Below, piece after piece: positions 25,155-33,130 of a DNA stretch of 35,400 nucleotides. Position numbers and translations under genes: made by a program. Origin of the DNA: Flavobacteriales bacterium. GTDB lineage: Bacteria > Bacteroidota > Bacteroidia > Flavobacteriales > Flavobacteriaceae. Each line of letters opens with the position of its first letter. The stretch's first letter is position 1. Where the stretch lies: assembly GCA_004321735.1 (NCBI GenBank), contig SGZB01000010.1, positions 1 to 35,400 on the forward strand, written 5' to 3'. The notes below the pieces were generated by a model. It saw only the letters and a program-made list of their open reading frames with translations. It did not search any database and was not told where the DNA came from.

Positions 25155-25676
25155 AAGAGATAAAATCTCTTTAACTACATTTTCAGAGTCGTTTCTGTTA
25201 GATGTTATTGAGTGAGTTGCCATTGAGTAAAATTGTCTTCTTTCAAAATAATGTTTATTAATAAATTGTTTCATTTCTTCTATTGTGTCAATTGAAGAAA
25301 TAAGTGGTCTTTTCTCTTTTTTCTTAAATAATCTTTCGGAAAGTATTTCAGAATTTACATCAATAAAAAAAACATTTGTTGTGTAAGAAAGAATTAGTCT
25401 CATATTATCATGATAACATGGCGTCCCTCCACCTAAAGAAAGAACACAATTCTTATAATTACTTAACACAGAATTCAATTCAGAATTCTCTATACTTCTA
25501 AATTTAATTTCACCTAGATCATTAAATATTTGACTAATTGACTTTGAATATTTTTTTTCAATAACACTATCTAAGTCTAAGAATTTTACATTCAATTTTT
25601 GTGAAAGCTTCTTTCCTACAGAACTCTTTCCACAACCCATATAACCAATCAAAACGATAACTGAATTATCACTCAT
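25146..25676 (-). CDS. aroK: Shikimate kinase
   Basis: The 176-residue kinase phosphorylates shikimate using ATP in aromatic amino acid synthesis. It shows Walker A GYMGCGKSSVGKKL (G-x4-GKS), the shikimate-binding FLDLDSVIE aspartates, FRSIENSEL and the VLSLGGGTPCY glycine triplet, then the lid arginine region RPLIS. Length is normal. The ATG at 25676 is preceded by a -7 element. It converges on the phosphoribosyltransferase and is divergent from the tRNA operon. Confidence 0.96.
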   Translation of the reverse strand: MSDNSVIVLIGYMGCGKSSVGKKLSQKLNVKFLDLDSVIEKKYSKSISQIFNDLGEIKFRSIENSELNSVLSNYKNCVLSLGGGTPCYHDNMRLILSYTTNVFFIDVNSEILSERLFKKKEKRPLISSIDTIEEMKQFINKHYFERRQFYSMATHSITSNRNDSENVVKEILSLLN

Positions 25677-25698
25677 AAATGTGAAAAATATTATTAAA

Positions 25699-25706
25699 CA
25701 AATTTA
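25699..25706 (-). promoter_or_regulatory. Bacteroidota -7 element of aroK
   Basis: On the minus strand this is TAAATTTG, 22 bases before the aroK ATG. No TTG at the expected -33 distance was found. Confidence 0.5.
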
Positions 25707-25719
25707 TGAGAAATAATCT

Positions 25720-25749
25720 TTGAATAATATATTAATGGTCCTATATTTG
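25720..25749 (+). promoter_or_regulatory. Full -33/-7 promoter of tRNA-Lys/tRNA-Leu (and probably crtIBZ)
   Basis: TTG (25720-25722), a 19-base spacer and TATATTTG (25742-25749) make an exact Bacteroidota promoter. The start would fall near 25753, about 12 bases before mature tRNA-Lys. No other promoter-like sequence was found before crtI. Confidence 0.8.
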
Positions 25750-25764
25750 CAGGCGTTGAAATTA

Positions 25765-25837
25765 GACCTGGTAGCTCAGTTGGTAGAGCATCTCCCTTTT
25801 AAGGAGAGGGTCCTGGGTTCGAGCCCCAGCCAGGTCA
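25765..25837 (+). tRNA. tRNA-Lys (anticodon TTT)
   Basis: The 73-base gene has acceptor GACCTGG/CCAGGTC, D-arm GCTCAGTTGGTAGAGC, anticodon stem TCTCC/GGAGA around CTTTTAA (anticodon TTT) and T-arm CTGGGTTCGAGCCCCAG. CCA is not encoded. tRNA-Leu begins 8 bases later. Confidence 0.96.
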
Positions 25838-25845
25838 CTTCTCTA

Positions 25846-25930
25846 GCGCACGTGGCGGAATTGGTAGACGCGCTAGGTTGAGGGCCTAGTGGGAAGTTTT
25901 CCCTTGGAGGTTCGATTCCTCTCGTGTGCA
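25846..25930 (+). tRNA. tRNA-Leu (anticodon GAG)
   Basis: The 85-base class II tRNA has acceptor GCGCACG/CGTGTGC, anticodon stem CTAGG/CCTAG around TTGAGGG (anticodon GAG), a long variable arm (TGGGAAGTTTTCCC) and a T-arm GAGGTTCGATTCCTC. It is followed 18 bases later by the crtI start codon. Confidence 0.95.
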
Positions 25931-25948
25931 CAATCTTTTTTTAATATA

Positions 25949-27421
25949 GTGAGTAAACAAATTTTTATCATTGGCTCAGGGTTCTCCTCTTTATCTGCAG
26001 CTTGCTATTTGTCAAAAAAAGGGTATAATGTTTCTGTTTTTGAAAAAAATAAAAATTTTGGTGGTAGAGCTAGACAGTTTGAGTCGGATGGATTTACATT
26101 TGATATGGGACCTAGCTGGTATTGGATGCCTGATGTTTTTGAAAGATTTTTCGATGATTTCGGTAAAAAGGTTTCAGATCTATATGAGCTTAAAAAATTA
26201 AATCCAGCATACAGAGTAGTTTTCGATAAAAATTCTCAATTTGAAATTGAAGATAACATTAATTCAATCGTCAAATTATTTGAAAAGCACGAAAAAGGTA
26301 GTGGAAAAAAATTAGAGTCATTTATGAAAGAGGCTAAAGATAATTATGACTTAGCTGTGACCAATATGCTTTATAAAATGCCTGGTTTATCTCCTCTAGA
26401 ATTAGTGAATTCAAAAACTATCGCAAAAGCCAATTTATTTCTTACTAATATTAAAAAGCAAATTGAAAAAAGATTTAAAAATCATAAACTGAGATCTATT
26501 TTACAGTTTCCAGTTCTATTTCTAGGAGCTAAACCATCCAATACACCTGCATTCTATAATTTCATGAATTATGCTGATTTTGGTTTGGGAACTTGGCAAC
26601 CAAAAAATGGATTTTATGATGTTGTAAAAGCAATGATTAAAGTTGCCAAAGAAAATGGTGTAAAATTTTATAATAATTCAAATATCGAGAAAATTGAAGT
26701 TCAAAATGGTCAGGTATATGGTATTTCAATTAATAATAAAATTCATAAATGTGACATACTTATTTCAGGTGCTGATTATGCTCATACTGAAAAATTACTT
26801 CCCAAAGAACTTAGGCAGTATTCTGATAAGTATTGGGATACTAGAACCTGGTCACCATCATCCCTGCTTTTTTACTTAGGACTGAATAAAAAAATAAGTA
26901 ATTTAAATCACCATAACCTATTTTTTGATACTGATTTTGATAAGCATGCTGATGAAATTTACTCAAATCCAAAGTGGCCTGAATCTCCGTTATTTTATCT
27001 AAATATTACAAGCAAAACTTTTAAACATACAGCGCCTAAAGGTCATGAGAATTGTTTTATATTAATACCTATTGCAACAGATTTAGAGGATAATGAAGAT
27101 ATTAGAAATAAATACTTTGAAATAGTTGCTAAAAGGTTGTTTTCAATAACTGGTTATGATCTAAAAAAACACATTGTTTTCAAAAAAAGTTATTGTATCG
27201 AAGAATTTAAATCTGATTATAACTCATATGGTGGAAATGCCTATGGATTAGCAAATACCTTAACTCAAACTGCATTTCTTAGACCTAACCTTAAAAGCAA
27301 GAAAGTAAAAAAATTGTATTTTAGTGGACAGCTGACGGTTCCAGGACCAGGTGTTCCACCTGCTGTAGTTTCTGGCAAGCTTGTTGCGGATTTAATACTA
27401 AAGAATGAAGGATCTGTTTGA
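25949..27421 (+). CDS. crtI: Phytoene desaturase (carotenoid dehydrogenase)
   Basis: The protein is read from the GTG at 25949 (490 residues), because an open frame extending further upstream runs into tRNA-Leu and the FAD motif then sits correctly at the N-terminus: IFIIGSGFSSLSAACYLSKK with Glu32 after it. The next block, FGGRARQFESDGFTFDMGPS, and the C-terminal FSGQLTVPGPGVPPAVVSGK are hallmarks of CrtI desaturases. The enzyme introduces double bases into phytoene to give lycopene at the membrane. The gene overlaps crtB by 17 bases and begins 18 bases after tRNA-Leu. No dedicated promoter or regulator gene is nearby. Confidence 0.95.
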   Translation: MSKQIFIIGSGFSSLSAACYLSKKGYNVSVFEKNKNFGGRARQFESDGFTFDMGPSWYWMPDVFERFFDDFGKKVSDLYELKKLNPAYRVVFDKNSQFEIEDNINSIVKLFEKHEKGSGKKLESFMKEAKDNYDLAVTNMLYKMPGLSPLELVNSKTIAKANLFLTNIKKQIEKRFKNHKLRSILQFPVLFLGAKPSNTPAFYNFMNYADFGLGTWQPKNGFYDVVKAMIKVAKENGVKFYNNSNIEKIEVQNGQVYGISINNKIHKCDILISGADYAHTEKLLPKELRQYSDKYWDTRTWSPSSLLFYLGLNKKISNLNHHNLFFDTDFDKHADEIYSNPKWPESPLFYLNITSKTFKHTAPKGHENCFILIPIATDLEDNEDIRNKYFEIVAKRLFSITGYDLKKHIVFKKSYCIEEFKSDYNSYGGNAYGLANTLTQTAFLRPNLKSKKVKKLYFSGQLTVPGPGVPPAVVSGKLVADLILKNEGSV

Positions 27422-28244
27422 TAAAGTTTCTCTTGAATGTTCTAGGAATGTTACAAATTCCTATAGCACATCTTTTAGTCTAGCAACAAAAATGCTTTCA
27501 AAAAATATAAGACAAGACATATATAATATATATGGATTTGTCAGACTAGCAGATGAAATAGTAGATACATTTCATGATTTTGACAAAAAAATTCTTTTAG
27601 ACAGATTTATTGATGAACTTGATTATTCTCTTAAAAATAATATAAGTACCAATCCAATACTCAACTCTTTTCAATTTACAGTCAATAAATATAAAATTGA
27701 TTACGAATTAATAGATGCATTCTTGACCAGTATGAAAATGGATTTGAAAAAAGTAAAGTATTCAACTGAAAAAGAATATAAAGATTACATATATGGTTCT
27801 GCCGATGTCGTAGGATTGATGTGCCTTAAAGTTTTTGTAGGTGGTAATAAAGAAACATACAACAGACTTAAGCCAAGTGCAATGTCACTAGGAAGTGCGT
27901 TTCAAAAAGTTAATTTTTTAAGAGATCTTAATGCTGATTACAGTCTACTGAATAGAACATATTTTCCAAATTTAGATTTTAATGAATTTGACGATGATGC
28001 AAAAATGTTAATTATGAATGATATTGAAGAGGATTTTAGAAAAGCTCTCAAAGGTATATATGAGCTACCAAATAATTCTAAGTTTGGAGTTTATGCAGCA
28101 TATAAATATTATAAGAGACTTCTAAAGAAATTAAAAAAGACTTCATACTTAAAGATCAAAAATCAAAGAGTAAGGGTTCCAAATTATCAGAAAGTTGATG
28201 TCTTGGCAAGATCTTATGTTAGATATAGACTAAATATTCTTTAA
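27405..28244 (+). CDS. crtB: Phytoene synthase
   Basis: The 279-residue enzyme condenses two geranylgeranyl diphosphates into phytoene. The two aspartate-rich motifs are visible: ADEIVDTFHDF near the N-terminus and FLRDLNADYSLLNRTYFPN in the middle. The region YGSADVVGLMCLKVF lies between them, as usual in squalene/phytoene synthases. Length is normal. It overlaps crtI by 17 bases and ends 2 bases before crtZ, so the three are one transcription unit. Confidence 0.95.
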   Translation: MKDLFDKVSLECSRNVTNSYSTSFSLATKMLSKNIRQDIYNIYGFVRLADEIVDTFHDFDKKILLDRFIDELDYSLKNNISTNPILNSFQFTVNKYKIDYELIDAFLTSMKMDLKKVKYSTEKEYKDYIYGSADVVGLMCLKVFVGGNKETYNRLKPSAMSLGSAFQKVNFLRDLNADYSLLNRTYFPNLDFNEFDDDAKMLIMNDIEEDFRKALKGIYELPNNSKFGVYAAYKYYKRLLKKLKKTSYLKIKNQRVRVPNYQKVDVLARSYVRYRLNIL

Positions 28245-28246
28245 AA

Positions 28247-28693
28247 ATGGAAACTATTGTTTGGATTTTAGCTCTAATTGGTTCATTTTCTATTATGGAA
28301 TTTATGGCTTGGTTTACCCACAAATACATTATGCACGGAGTTCTATGGTCATTACACAAAGATCATCACAAGAAAGATCATAAGTCATGGTTTGAAAGAA
28401 ATGATACTTTTTTCATTTTCTATGCTGTTGTTAGTATGATATTCGTAATTAGTTGGTCTGATTATGGTTTTATATTAGGATTACCAATAGCTATAGGTAT
28501 ATTTTTATATGGTTTAACTTACTTTATAGTTCACGACATATTTATACACCAGAGGTTTAAAATATTTAGAAACATTGACAACAAATATGCAAGAGGGGTT
28601 AGAAGGGCTCACAAAATACATCACAAAAATATTAACAAAGATGGTGGTGAATGTTTTGGAATGCTAGTTGTCCCTTTTAAGTACTTTAAATAA
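28247..28693 (+). CDS. crtZ: Beta-carotene hydroxylase, fatty-acid-hydroxylase type
   Basis: The 148-residue membrane protein has the histidine clusters of the CrtZ di-iron hydroxylases: HKYIMHG, HKDHHKKDH, HDIFIHQR and RAHKIHHK. Three or four hydrophobic segments carry them. CrtZ hydroxylates the rings of beta-carotene to give zeaxanthin. It needs cyclised substrate, but no lycopene cyclase gene follows; the next gene on the minus strand is ribH, whose end overlaps crtZ by 8 bases. Confidence 0.94.
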   Translation: METIVWILALIGSFSIMEFMAWFTHKYIMHGVLWSLHKDHHKKDHKSWFERNDTFFIFYAVVSMIFVISWSDYGFILGLPIAIGIFLYGLTYFIVHDIFIHQRFKIFRNIDNKYARGVRRAHKIHHKNINKDGGECFGMLVVPFKYFK

Positions 28694-29156
28694 GTGTCAT
28701 TTTAACTGCAGCCTCAGCACAATCATAACCTTTATTTCCATGCTTACCCCCACTCCTATCAATAGCTTGTTGATAATCATTATCAGTTAGGAGACATAAT
28801 ATTATAGGACAATTTCCAACAATATTTAAGTCTTTTATTCCGTTACAAACACTTTGAGAAATAAAATCAAAGTGTCTAGTTTCACCTTGAATAATACTTC
28901 CAATAGCGATTATGGCATCTAAATCATGGTCAGATTGCATTTTAACACATCCACTAATTAGTTCGAAACTTCCTGGAACACTATAGTGTTGAACACTGTC
29001 CTTATTAATATCGATTTTTGAAAAAAATTCATAGGCGCCATTCAAAAGTCTTTGAATAATTTCAGAATTCCATTCAGATGAAACTATACCAAATTTTTTA
29101 TTGGATGCTTGTTTAAAAACTTCTATACTATAGGATGGCTTATAGTGGGAAGACAT
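28686..29156 (-). CDS. ribH: 6,7-Dimethyl-8-ribityllumazine synthase
   Basis: The 156-residue enzyme makes the immediate riboflavin precursor and usually forms large icosahedral or pentameric shells. Clear motifs are VSSEWNSEIIQRLLNGA, VPGSFELI, AIGSIIQGETRHFDFIS with the catalytic His-region, and the C-terminal KGYDCAEAAVKM. It follows the TPR gene with no gap on the same strand, a neighbourhood shared with recF in related bacteria. Its end overlaps crtZ by 8 bases. Confidence 0.96.
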   Translation of the reverse strand: MSSHYKPSYSIEVFKQASNKKFGIVSSEWNSEIIQRLLNGAYEFFSKIDINKDSVQHYSVPGSFELISGCVKMQSDHDLDAIIAIGSIIQGETRHFDFISQSVCNGIKDLNIVGNCPIILCLLTDNDYQQAIDRSGGKHGNKGYDCAEAAVKMTLI

Positions 29157-29906
29157 TTAATTTACTTGAGACAATTTAATATCAATATTGATTGCTTGCT
29201 GAGAATCTGGATAACCTTCCTTAATTTCTTCAAAATATTTTTTTGCTTTATTTTTTTTATTCAATCTTAAGCAAATACTACCTGACTTATCTAAAATAAT
29301 TGGCCTTAAGAAACTATTAGATGTTGTTGATAAAGCTTTTTCATAATAATTTAAACCATCATCAAGTTGATTTAGTTGAACAAAAGAATCTCCAATTGTG
29401 GACAGGGCTAAAGTTCCTAAAAATTCATCATCAGAGCTGAAGTCATTTAAATACTTTATTCCCAAATCATATTTTTTCAAATTGAAGTATGCTATTCCAG
29501 CAGAGTAGTTTGAAATATTTGCTGCTGGTGTTCCTGAATAATCTTCAATAATGTCAAGAAATCCGTACTTACCATCAGCTCCATTAAGTGATAAATTATA
29601 TAAAGAGTCAGATGTTTCAGCAGCTTCAACGGCTAAGTTGAAATATTTTTGAGCTGTAAAAAGCTCAGCATTACTTTCATCAACTTTAGGTTGATAGATT
29701 AATTTATCATATCCAAAATATAATACAAAAACAATAACAATTCCGGAGATTAATCCAACTAAGAGTTTTTGATATTTATTAATAAAAATCTCTGTTTTTG
29801 AAGCTCCCTGATCCAGGGATTCAAACACTTGTTTAGTGGAGCTTATATTATTCCCAATACCTGGTTTGTCTACTTTTGATTTTGATCTTTTCTTGTATGT
29901 TGCCAT
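29157..29906 (-). CDS. Single-pass membrane protein with TPR-like domain
   Basis: The 249-residue protein has a basic cytoplasmic N-terminus (MATYKKRSKSKV), one membrane segment at about 49-66 (VGLISGIVIVFVLYFGYDKL) and a helical C-terminal region with tetratricopeptide-like repeats. The TPR-like signs include IAYFNLKKYDLGIKYLNDF, IGDSFVQLNQLDDGLNYYEKAL and LRLNKKNKAKKYFEEIKEGYPDSQ. The layout recalls YfgM/AncA, which links the Sec translocon to periplasmic chaperones, but that assignment is only by architecture. The gene has a complete promoter and a predicted 5-base leader. It is directly upstream of ribH. Confidence 0.85.
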   Translation of the reverse strand: MATYKKRSKSKVDKPGIGNNISSTKQVFESLDQGASKTEIFINKYQKLLVGLISGIVIVFVLYFGYDKLIYQPKVDESNAELFTAQKYFNLAVEAAETSDSLYNLSLNGADGKYGFLDIIEDYSGTPAANISNYSAGIAYFNLKKYDLGIKYLNDFSSDDEFLGTLALSTIGDSFVQLNQLDDGLNYYEKALSTTSNSFLRPIILDKSGSICLRLNKKNKAKKYFEEIKEGYPDSQQAINIDIKLSQVN

Positions 29907-29914
29907 TACTCACG

Positions 29915-29943
29915 CAAAAATAAAATTTTATTCTAACGTACAA
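29915..29943 (-). promoter_or_regulatory. Full -33/-7 promoter of the TPR gene and ribH
   Basis: On the minus strand TTG (29943-29941), an 18-base spacer and TATTTTTG (29922-29915) match the Bacteroidota consensus. The -7 box ends eight bases before the ATG, implying a leader of about five nucleotides. Confidence 0.65.
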
Positions 29944-29993
29944 GGAGAATACTTAATTATTTTCTATAATTTGCATTGAGTATAAATCACTTC

Positions 29994-31082
29994 ATGATAC
30001 ATAATTTTCTTCACAAACTACAATTATTTAATTACAAGAATATTATAGAGAATGAATTTATTTTTGATAAAAAAATCAATTGTTTAGTAGGTGATAATGG
30101 GGTTGGAAAAACTAATGTTCTAGATACAATTTATCACTTATCAATTGGTAAAAGTTATTTTAAATTAAAAAATGACCAAATAATTAATAATGATTCTGAT
30201 TTTCTGCTGATTGAAGGAGATTTTGAATGTAATGAAAAAAAAGAAAATATAATTTGCAGCATAAAAAGTGGTGGCAAAAAGGTTTTAAAAAGAAATTCAA
30301 AAGTTTACAAAAAATTCTCAAATCACATTGGGCTTATTCCCGTAGTCATGATTTCACCTTATGATACTGATTTAATAAATGAAGGCAGTTTAGAAAGAAG
30401 AAAATTTATTGATAGTATAATTTCTCAAAATGACAAAAGCTACCTTCAAGATTTAATTGATTACAATAAAATAATTCAGAACCGAAATAAACTATTAAAA
30501 AATTCAAGTTATAATACAAAATCAAATCTTGAAATGATAGATGTTTATGATGATAAAATAATTGAATTATCAGATCCTATTCATGAAAAAAGAATAAGTT
30601 TTGTTAAAGAATTTTTACCATATTTTTTAGAAAAATATAATGATATCTCCTCAGGGAAAGAAGACGTTAGTATATATTACAAAAGCGATCTCAATGATAA
30701 ATCAATTAAAGAAATTTTGAAGGAAACTTTAAAAAAGGATTTTATTTTACAATACACTAGTGCTGGAATACACAAAGATGATTTAATACTTGAGATTGAT
30801 AATAATCCAGTTAAAAAATTTGGAAGTCAAGGACAGCAAAAATCATTTATTATTGCATTAAAACTAGCTCAATTTGAATATTTAAAAGTAAAAACAGGAA
30901 TATCACCTATTTTATTGATGGATGACATATTTGACAAACTTGATTTTATTAGAGTAAAAAACATAGTCAATTTAGTTAATTCAAGTAACTTTGGACAGTT
31001 ATTTATTTCTGATACTGATAACGATCGTATTGTCAAAATATTAGAAAGTTTAAATCTTTCCTCAAAGGTTTTTAGATTATGA
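29994..31082 (+). CDS. recF: DNA replication and repair protein RecF
   Basis: From the ATG at 29994 the protein has 362 residues. It shows the SMC-like ATPase motifs: Walker A GDNGVGKT (33-40) after the HKLQLFNYKNI opening, signature GSQGQQKSFIIALKLAQ and Walker B PILLMDDIFDKLD. RecF loads RecA at gaps together with RecO and RecR. A TTG at 29976 would add six residues, but it is not backed by any good initiation context. The gene overlaps the next one by 4 bases (ATGA), the recF-DUF721 pair typical of the phylum. Confidence 0.95.
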   Translation: MIHNFLHKLQLFNYKNIIENEFIFDKKINCLVGDNGVGKTNVLDTIYHLSIGKSYFKLKNDQIINNDSDFLLIEGDFECNEKKENIICSIKSGGKKVLKRNSKVYKKFSNHIGLIPVVMISPYDTDLINEGSLERRKFIDSIISQNDKSYLQDLIDYNKIIQNRNKLLKNSSYNTKSNLEMIDVYDDKIIELSDPIHEKRISFVKEFLPYFLEKYNDISSGKEDVSIYYKSDLNDKSIKEILKETLKKDFILQYTSAGIHKDDLILEIDNNPVKKFGSQGQQKSFIIALKLAQFEYLKVKTGISPILLMDDIFDKLDFIRVKNIVNLVNSSNFGQLFISDTDNDRIVKILESLNLSSKVFRL

Positions 31083-31372
31083 AAAGAATTAGAAAAACAG
31101 AGAGAATAAATGTTATGCTTAATGATTTTATGAATCAAGAGAAAATATCAGATGGTATTTTTAATGTAAAGATTAATGAAGCATGGAAGAAATCAGTTGG
31201 AAAAAATATTTATAAATACACTAAATCTGTTAATCTTAAAGACAATATTCTATACATTGAGGTTGACAACCCAATTCTAAAACAGGAGATTCTTTACAGT
31301 AAGCAAAAAATAATTGATATGCTTAATGAAGAAATCAACGAAAAAATTATAGATAAAATTATTTTAAGATAA
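31079..31372 (+). CDS. DUF721 (DciA-like) protein
   Basis: The 97-residue basic protein has the pattern of the DUF721 domain: an N-terminal helix with [37 protein letters not shown] in the middle and [19 protein letters not shown] near the end. DciA, the DUF721 founding member studied in other bacteria, helps load the DnaB helicase in species that lack DnaC/DnaI-type loaders. The short single-domain form here retains only the KH-like core. It overlaps recF by 4 bases and shares a convergent 9-base overlap with ndk. The role as a helicase loader is by family only. Confidence 0.85.
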   Translation: MKRIRKTERINVMLNDFMNQEKISDGIFNVKINEAWKKSVGKNIYKYTKSVNLKDNILYIEVDNPILKQEILYSKQKIIDMLNEEINEKIIDKIILR

Positions 31373-31783
31373 AATTTCTCTTCCAGAAAAGTGAAAAGAT
31401 GCTTCTATTAGAGCATTGTCATCACTGTCAGATCCATGAACAGAATTTTCACCTTTGGAAATCGCATACTTTTTTCTAATTGTACCCTCATCAGCTGTGC
31501 TTGGATCTGTATCACCAATAAGTTTTCTGAAATCTGAAACTGCATTATCTTTCTCTAAAAAAGCTGCAACTATAGGACTTCTGCTCATATAAGATGTCAA
31601 TTCATTGAAAAAAGGCCTTTCTTTATGAACAGAATAAAAAGTTTGAGCTTCATTTATGCTAATTTGAGTTAGTTTTAAAGCAATGATTTTAAAACCAGCA
31701 TCAGTTATATCTTTGAGGATATCCCCAATTAAGCCTCTTTCAACAGCGTCAGGCTTAATCATCATAAAAGTTTTGTTTGACAT
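31364..31783 (-). CDS. ndk: Nucleoside diphosphate kinase
   Basis: The 139-residue enzyme transfers phosphate from NTPs to NDPs through His116 in the [13 protein letters not shown] motif. Other family parts are [29 protein letters not shown] and [15 protein letters not shown]. The length and sequence are ordinary. The start ATG is preceded by TAGGTTTG. Its end overlaps the DUF721 gene by 9 bases. Confidence 0.97.
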   Translation of the reverse strand: MSNKTFMMIKPDAVERGLIGDILKDITDAGFKIIALKLTQISINEAQTFYSVHKERPFFNELTSYMSRSPIVAAFLEKDNAVSDFRKLIGDTDPSTADEGTIRKKYAISKGENSVHGSDSDDNALIEASFHFSGREILS

Positions 31784-31796
31784 TTTATTTTTTTTG

Positions 31797-31804
31797 CAAA
31801 CCTA
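31797..31804 (-). promoter_or_regulatory. Bacteroidota -7 element of ndk
   Basis: On the minus strand this is TAGGTTTG, 13 bases before the ndk ATG, implying a leader of about 10 bases. No TTG was found at the right -33 distance. Confidence 0.5.
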
Positions 31805-31842
31805 ACAAAAAGAATCAAATGAAATGTTTAATTTAATTATAA

Positions 31843-32619
31843 ATGATCAAAGAGATATCTATTGTTGGAACTGGAAATTTAGCTTACCATTTTGTTGAAA
31901 TGATATCAAGAGTTGATGGACTAAATATTAATGAAATAATAGGTCGGCAAGAAAAGATTCCGAAAGCTTTTAGAAAATTTGAATTAAACTATAGCTCAAA
32001 AATATCCAACACATTAAAAAGTGATTTATATCTGATCCTAGTTTCAGATGACTATATAAAAGACATTTGTTGTAATCTTAAAAATCTAAATGGTATAGTT
32101 TCACATTGTTCTGGTAGTATTGACATTGAAGTTTTGAAAGAATGTAACAACTATGGTGTGATATATCCATTACAAACATTCAGTATGAATTCAAAATTAG
32201 ATTACTCTAAAATCCCTTTTTTATTAGAAGCTTCGGACAAAGAGGTTAAAAATCAATTGAATGAATTTATATCAAAGATTTCAAAAAACATATCCTTTGA
32301 AAACTCAGAATCCAGATTTATTTATCATATTACAGGTGTAATTATAAATAATTTTACTAATCACCTAATTGTAAAAAGTCAACAAATTATTAAATCTAAT
32401 AATCTCAATTTCGAATTTCTACATCCACTTATTGAAGAAACGATTAAAAAAACTGAACTTATTTCTGCGCTAGAAGCTCAAACTGGACCTGCAAAAAGAA
32501 ATGACAAAATTACAATAGAAAAACATATTGATTATTTAAAAAAATATGACGTCGAAAAACTATATCGGGCAATTAGCGATTCAATAATTAATACTAATTT
32601 TGTGGAAGATGAGCTATAA
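31843..32619 (+). CDS. Rossmann-fold protein with DUF2520 domain
   Basis: The 258-residue protein opens with a nucleotide-binding glycine pattern IVGTGNLAYHF and has the two-domain layout of the Rossmann-like/DUF2520 family: a dinucleotide domain (about 1-125, ending near GVIYPLQTFS) and a helical C-terminal domain with NNFTNHLIVKSQQI and the ALEAQTGPAKRNDKITIEKH block. The fold resembles pyrroline-5-carboxylate reductase-type oxidoreductases, but the substrate is unknown. It overlaps the KdsC-like gene by 11 bases; this pairing is standard in Flavobacteriia. Confidence 0.88.
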   Translation: MIKEISIVGTGNLAYHFVEMISRVDGLNINEIIGRQEKIPKAFRKFELNYSSKISNTLKSDLYLILVSDDYIKDICCNLKNLNGIVSHCSGSIDIEVLKECNNYGVIYPLQTFSMNSKLDYSKIPFLLEASDKEVKNQLNEFISKISKNISFENSESRFIYHITGVIINNFTNHLIVKSQQIIKSNNLNFEFLHPLIEETIKKTELISALEAQTGPAKRNDKITIEKHIDYLKKYDVEKLYRAISDSIINTNFVEDEL

Positions 32620-33130
32620 ATTAAAATTAAAAAATATTAAAAATTTTATTTTTGATGTTGATGGAGTCTTTACTGATGGATCTATTCTAGTTGATTCACA
32701 GGGTGAGGAATACAGAACTTTTAATACAAAAGACGGCATTGCTGTTAAATTAGCTACAGACTTAAATTATAATATCTGTGTAATAAGTGGAGGAAATAAT
32801 GAAGGTGTTAGAAAAAGACTTGAGAGACTAGGTGTACGCAATGTACATCTAGGTGTGGGAAATAAAAAAGATGTTTACTTAAAATTTCTTTCTGATAATG
32901 ATTTAAAAAATGATGAGACTGTTTACATGGGAGATGATTTACCTGATGAAGAAATTCTTAAATTATGTGGTTTATCAACTTGTCCATATGATGCATGCCC
33001 AGAAATCAGAGAAATTGTTGATTATATAAGTGTTAAGAAGGGTGGAGATGGATGTGTAAGAGACATAATCGAACAAGTTTTAAGAATTCAAGAAAACTGG
33101 AAAATTCACCACGATTCAAAAAACATATGA
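32609..33130 (+). CDS. KdsC-like HAD phosphatase
   Basis: From the ATG at 32609 the protein has 173 residues. It carries the HAD motifs FDVDGVFTDG (nucleophile Asp16, acid Asp18), the Ser of VISGGNNEGVRKR, the lysine in GNKKDVYLKF and MGDDLPDEE. The end DYISVKKGGDGCVRDIIE is typical of KdsC, 3-deoxy-D-manno-octulosonate 8-phosphate phosphatase, which makes Kdo for lipopolysaccharide. The capless small form is correct for that family, though some lineage members act on other phosphates. A TTG at 32600 would add three residues but ATG is favoured. Its stop overlaps the start of the microprotein gene in an ATGA junction. Confidence 0.9.
   Translation: MSYKLKLKNIKNFIFDVDGVFTDGSILVDSQGEEYRTFNTKDGIAVKLATDLNYNICVISGGNNEGVRKRLERLGVRNVHLGVGNKKDVYLKFLSDNDLKNDETVYMGDDLPDEEILKLCGLSTCPYDACPEIREIVDYISVKKGGDGCVRDIIEQVLRIQENWKIHHDSKNI

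Noticed and set aside
25889-25948. Upstream extension of the CrtI frame
   Set aside because: It would be encoded inside tRNA-Leu; the FAD-binding motif begins right after the GTG at 25949.
25931-25948. T-run after tRNA-Leu as an intrinsic terminator before crtI
   Set aside because: No separate GC-rich hairpin precedes it apart from the tRNA itself, so terminator function is not supported, though some termination cannot be excluded.
29966-29973. ATAATTTG before recF as a -7 box
   Set aside because: Two of the six conserved positions differ from TAnnTTTG.
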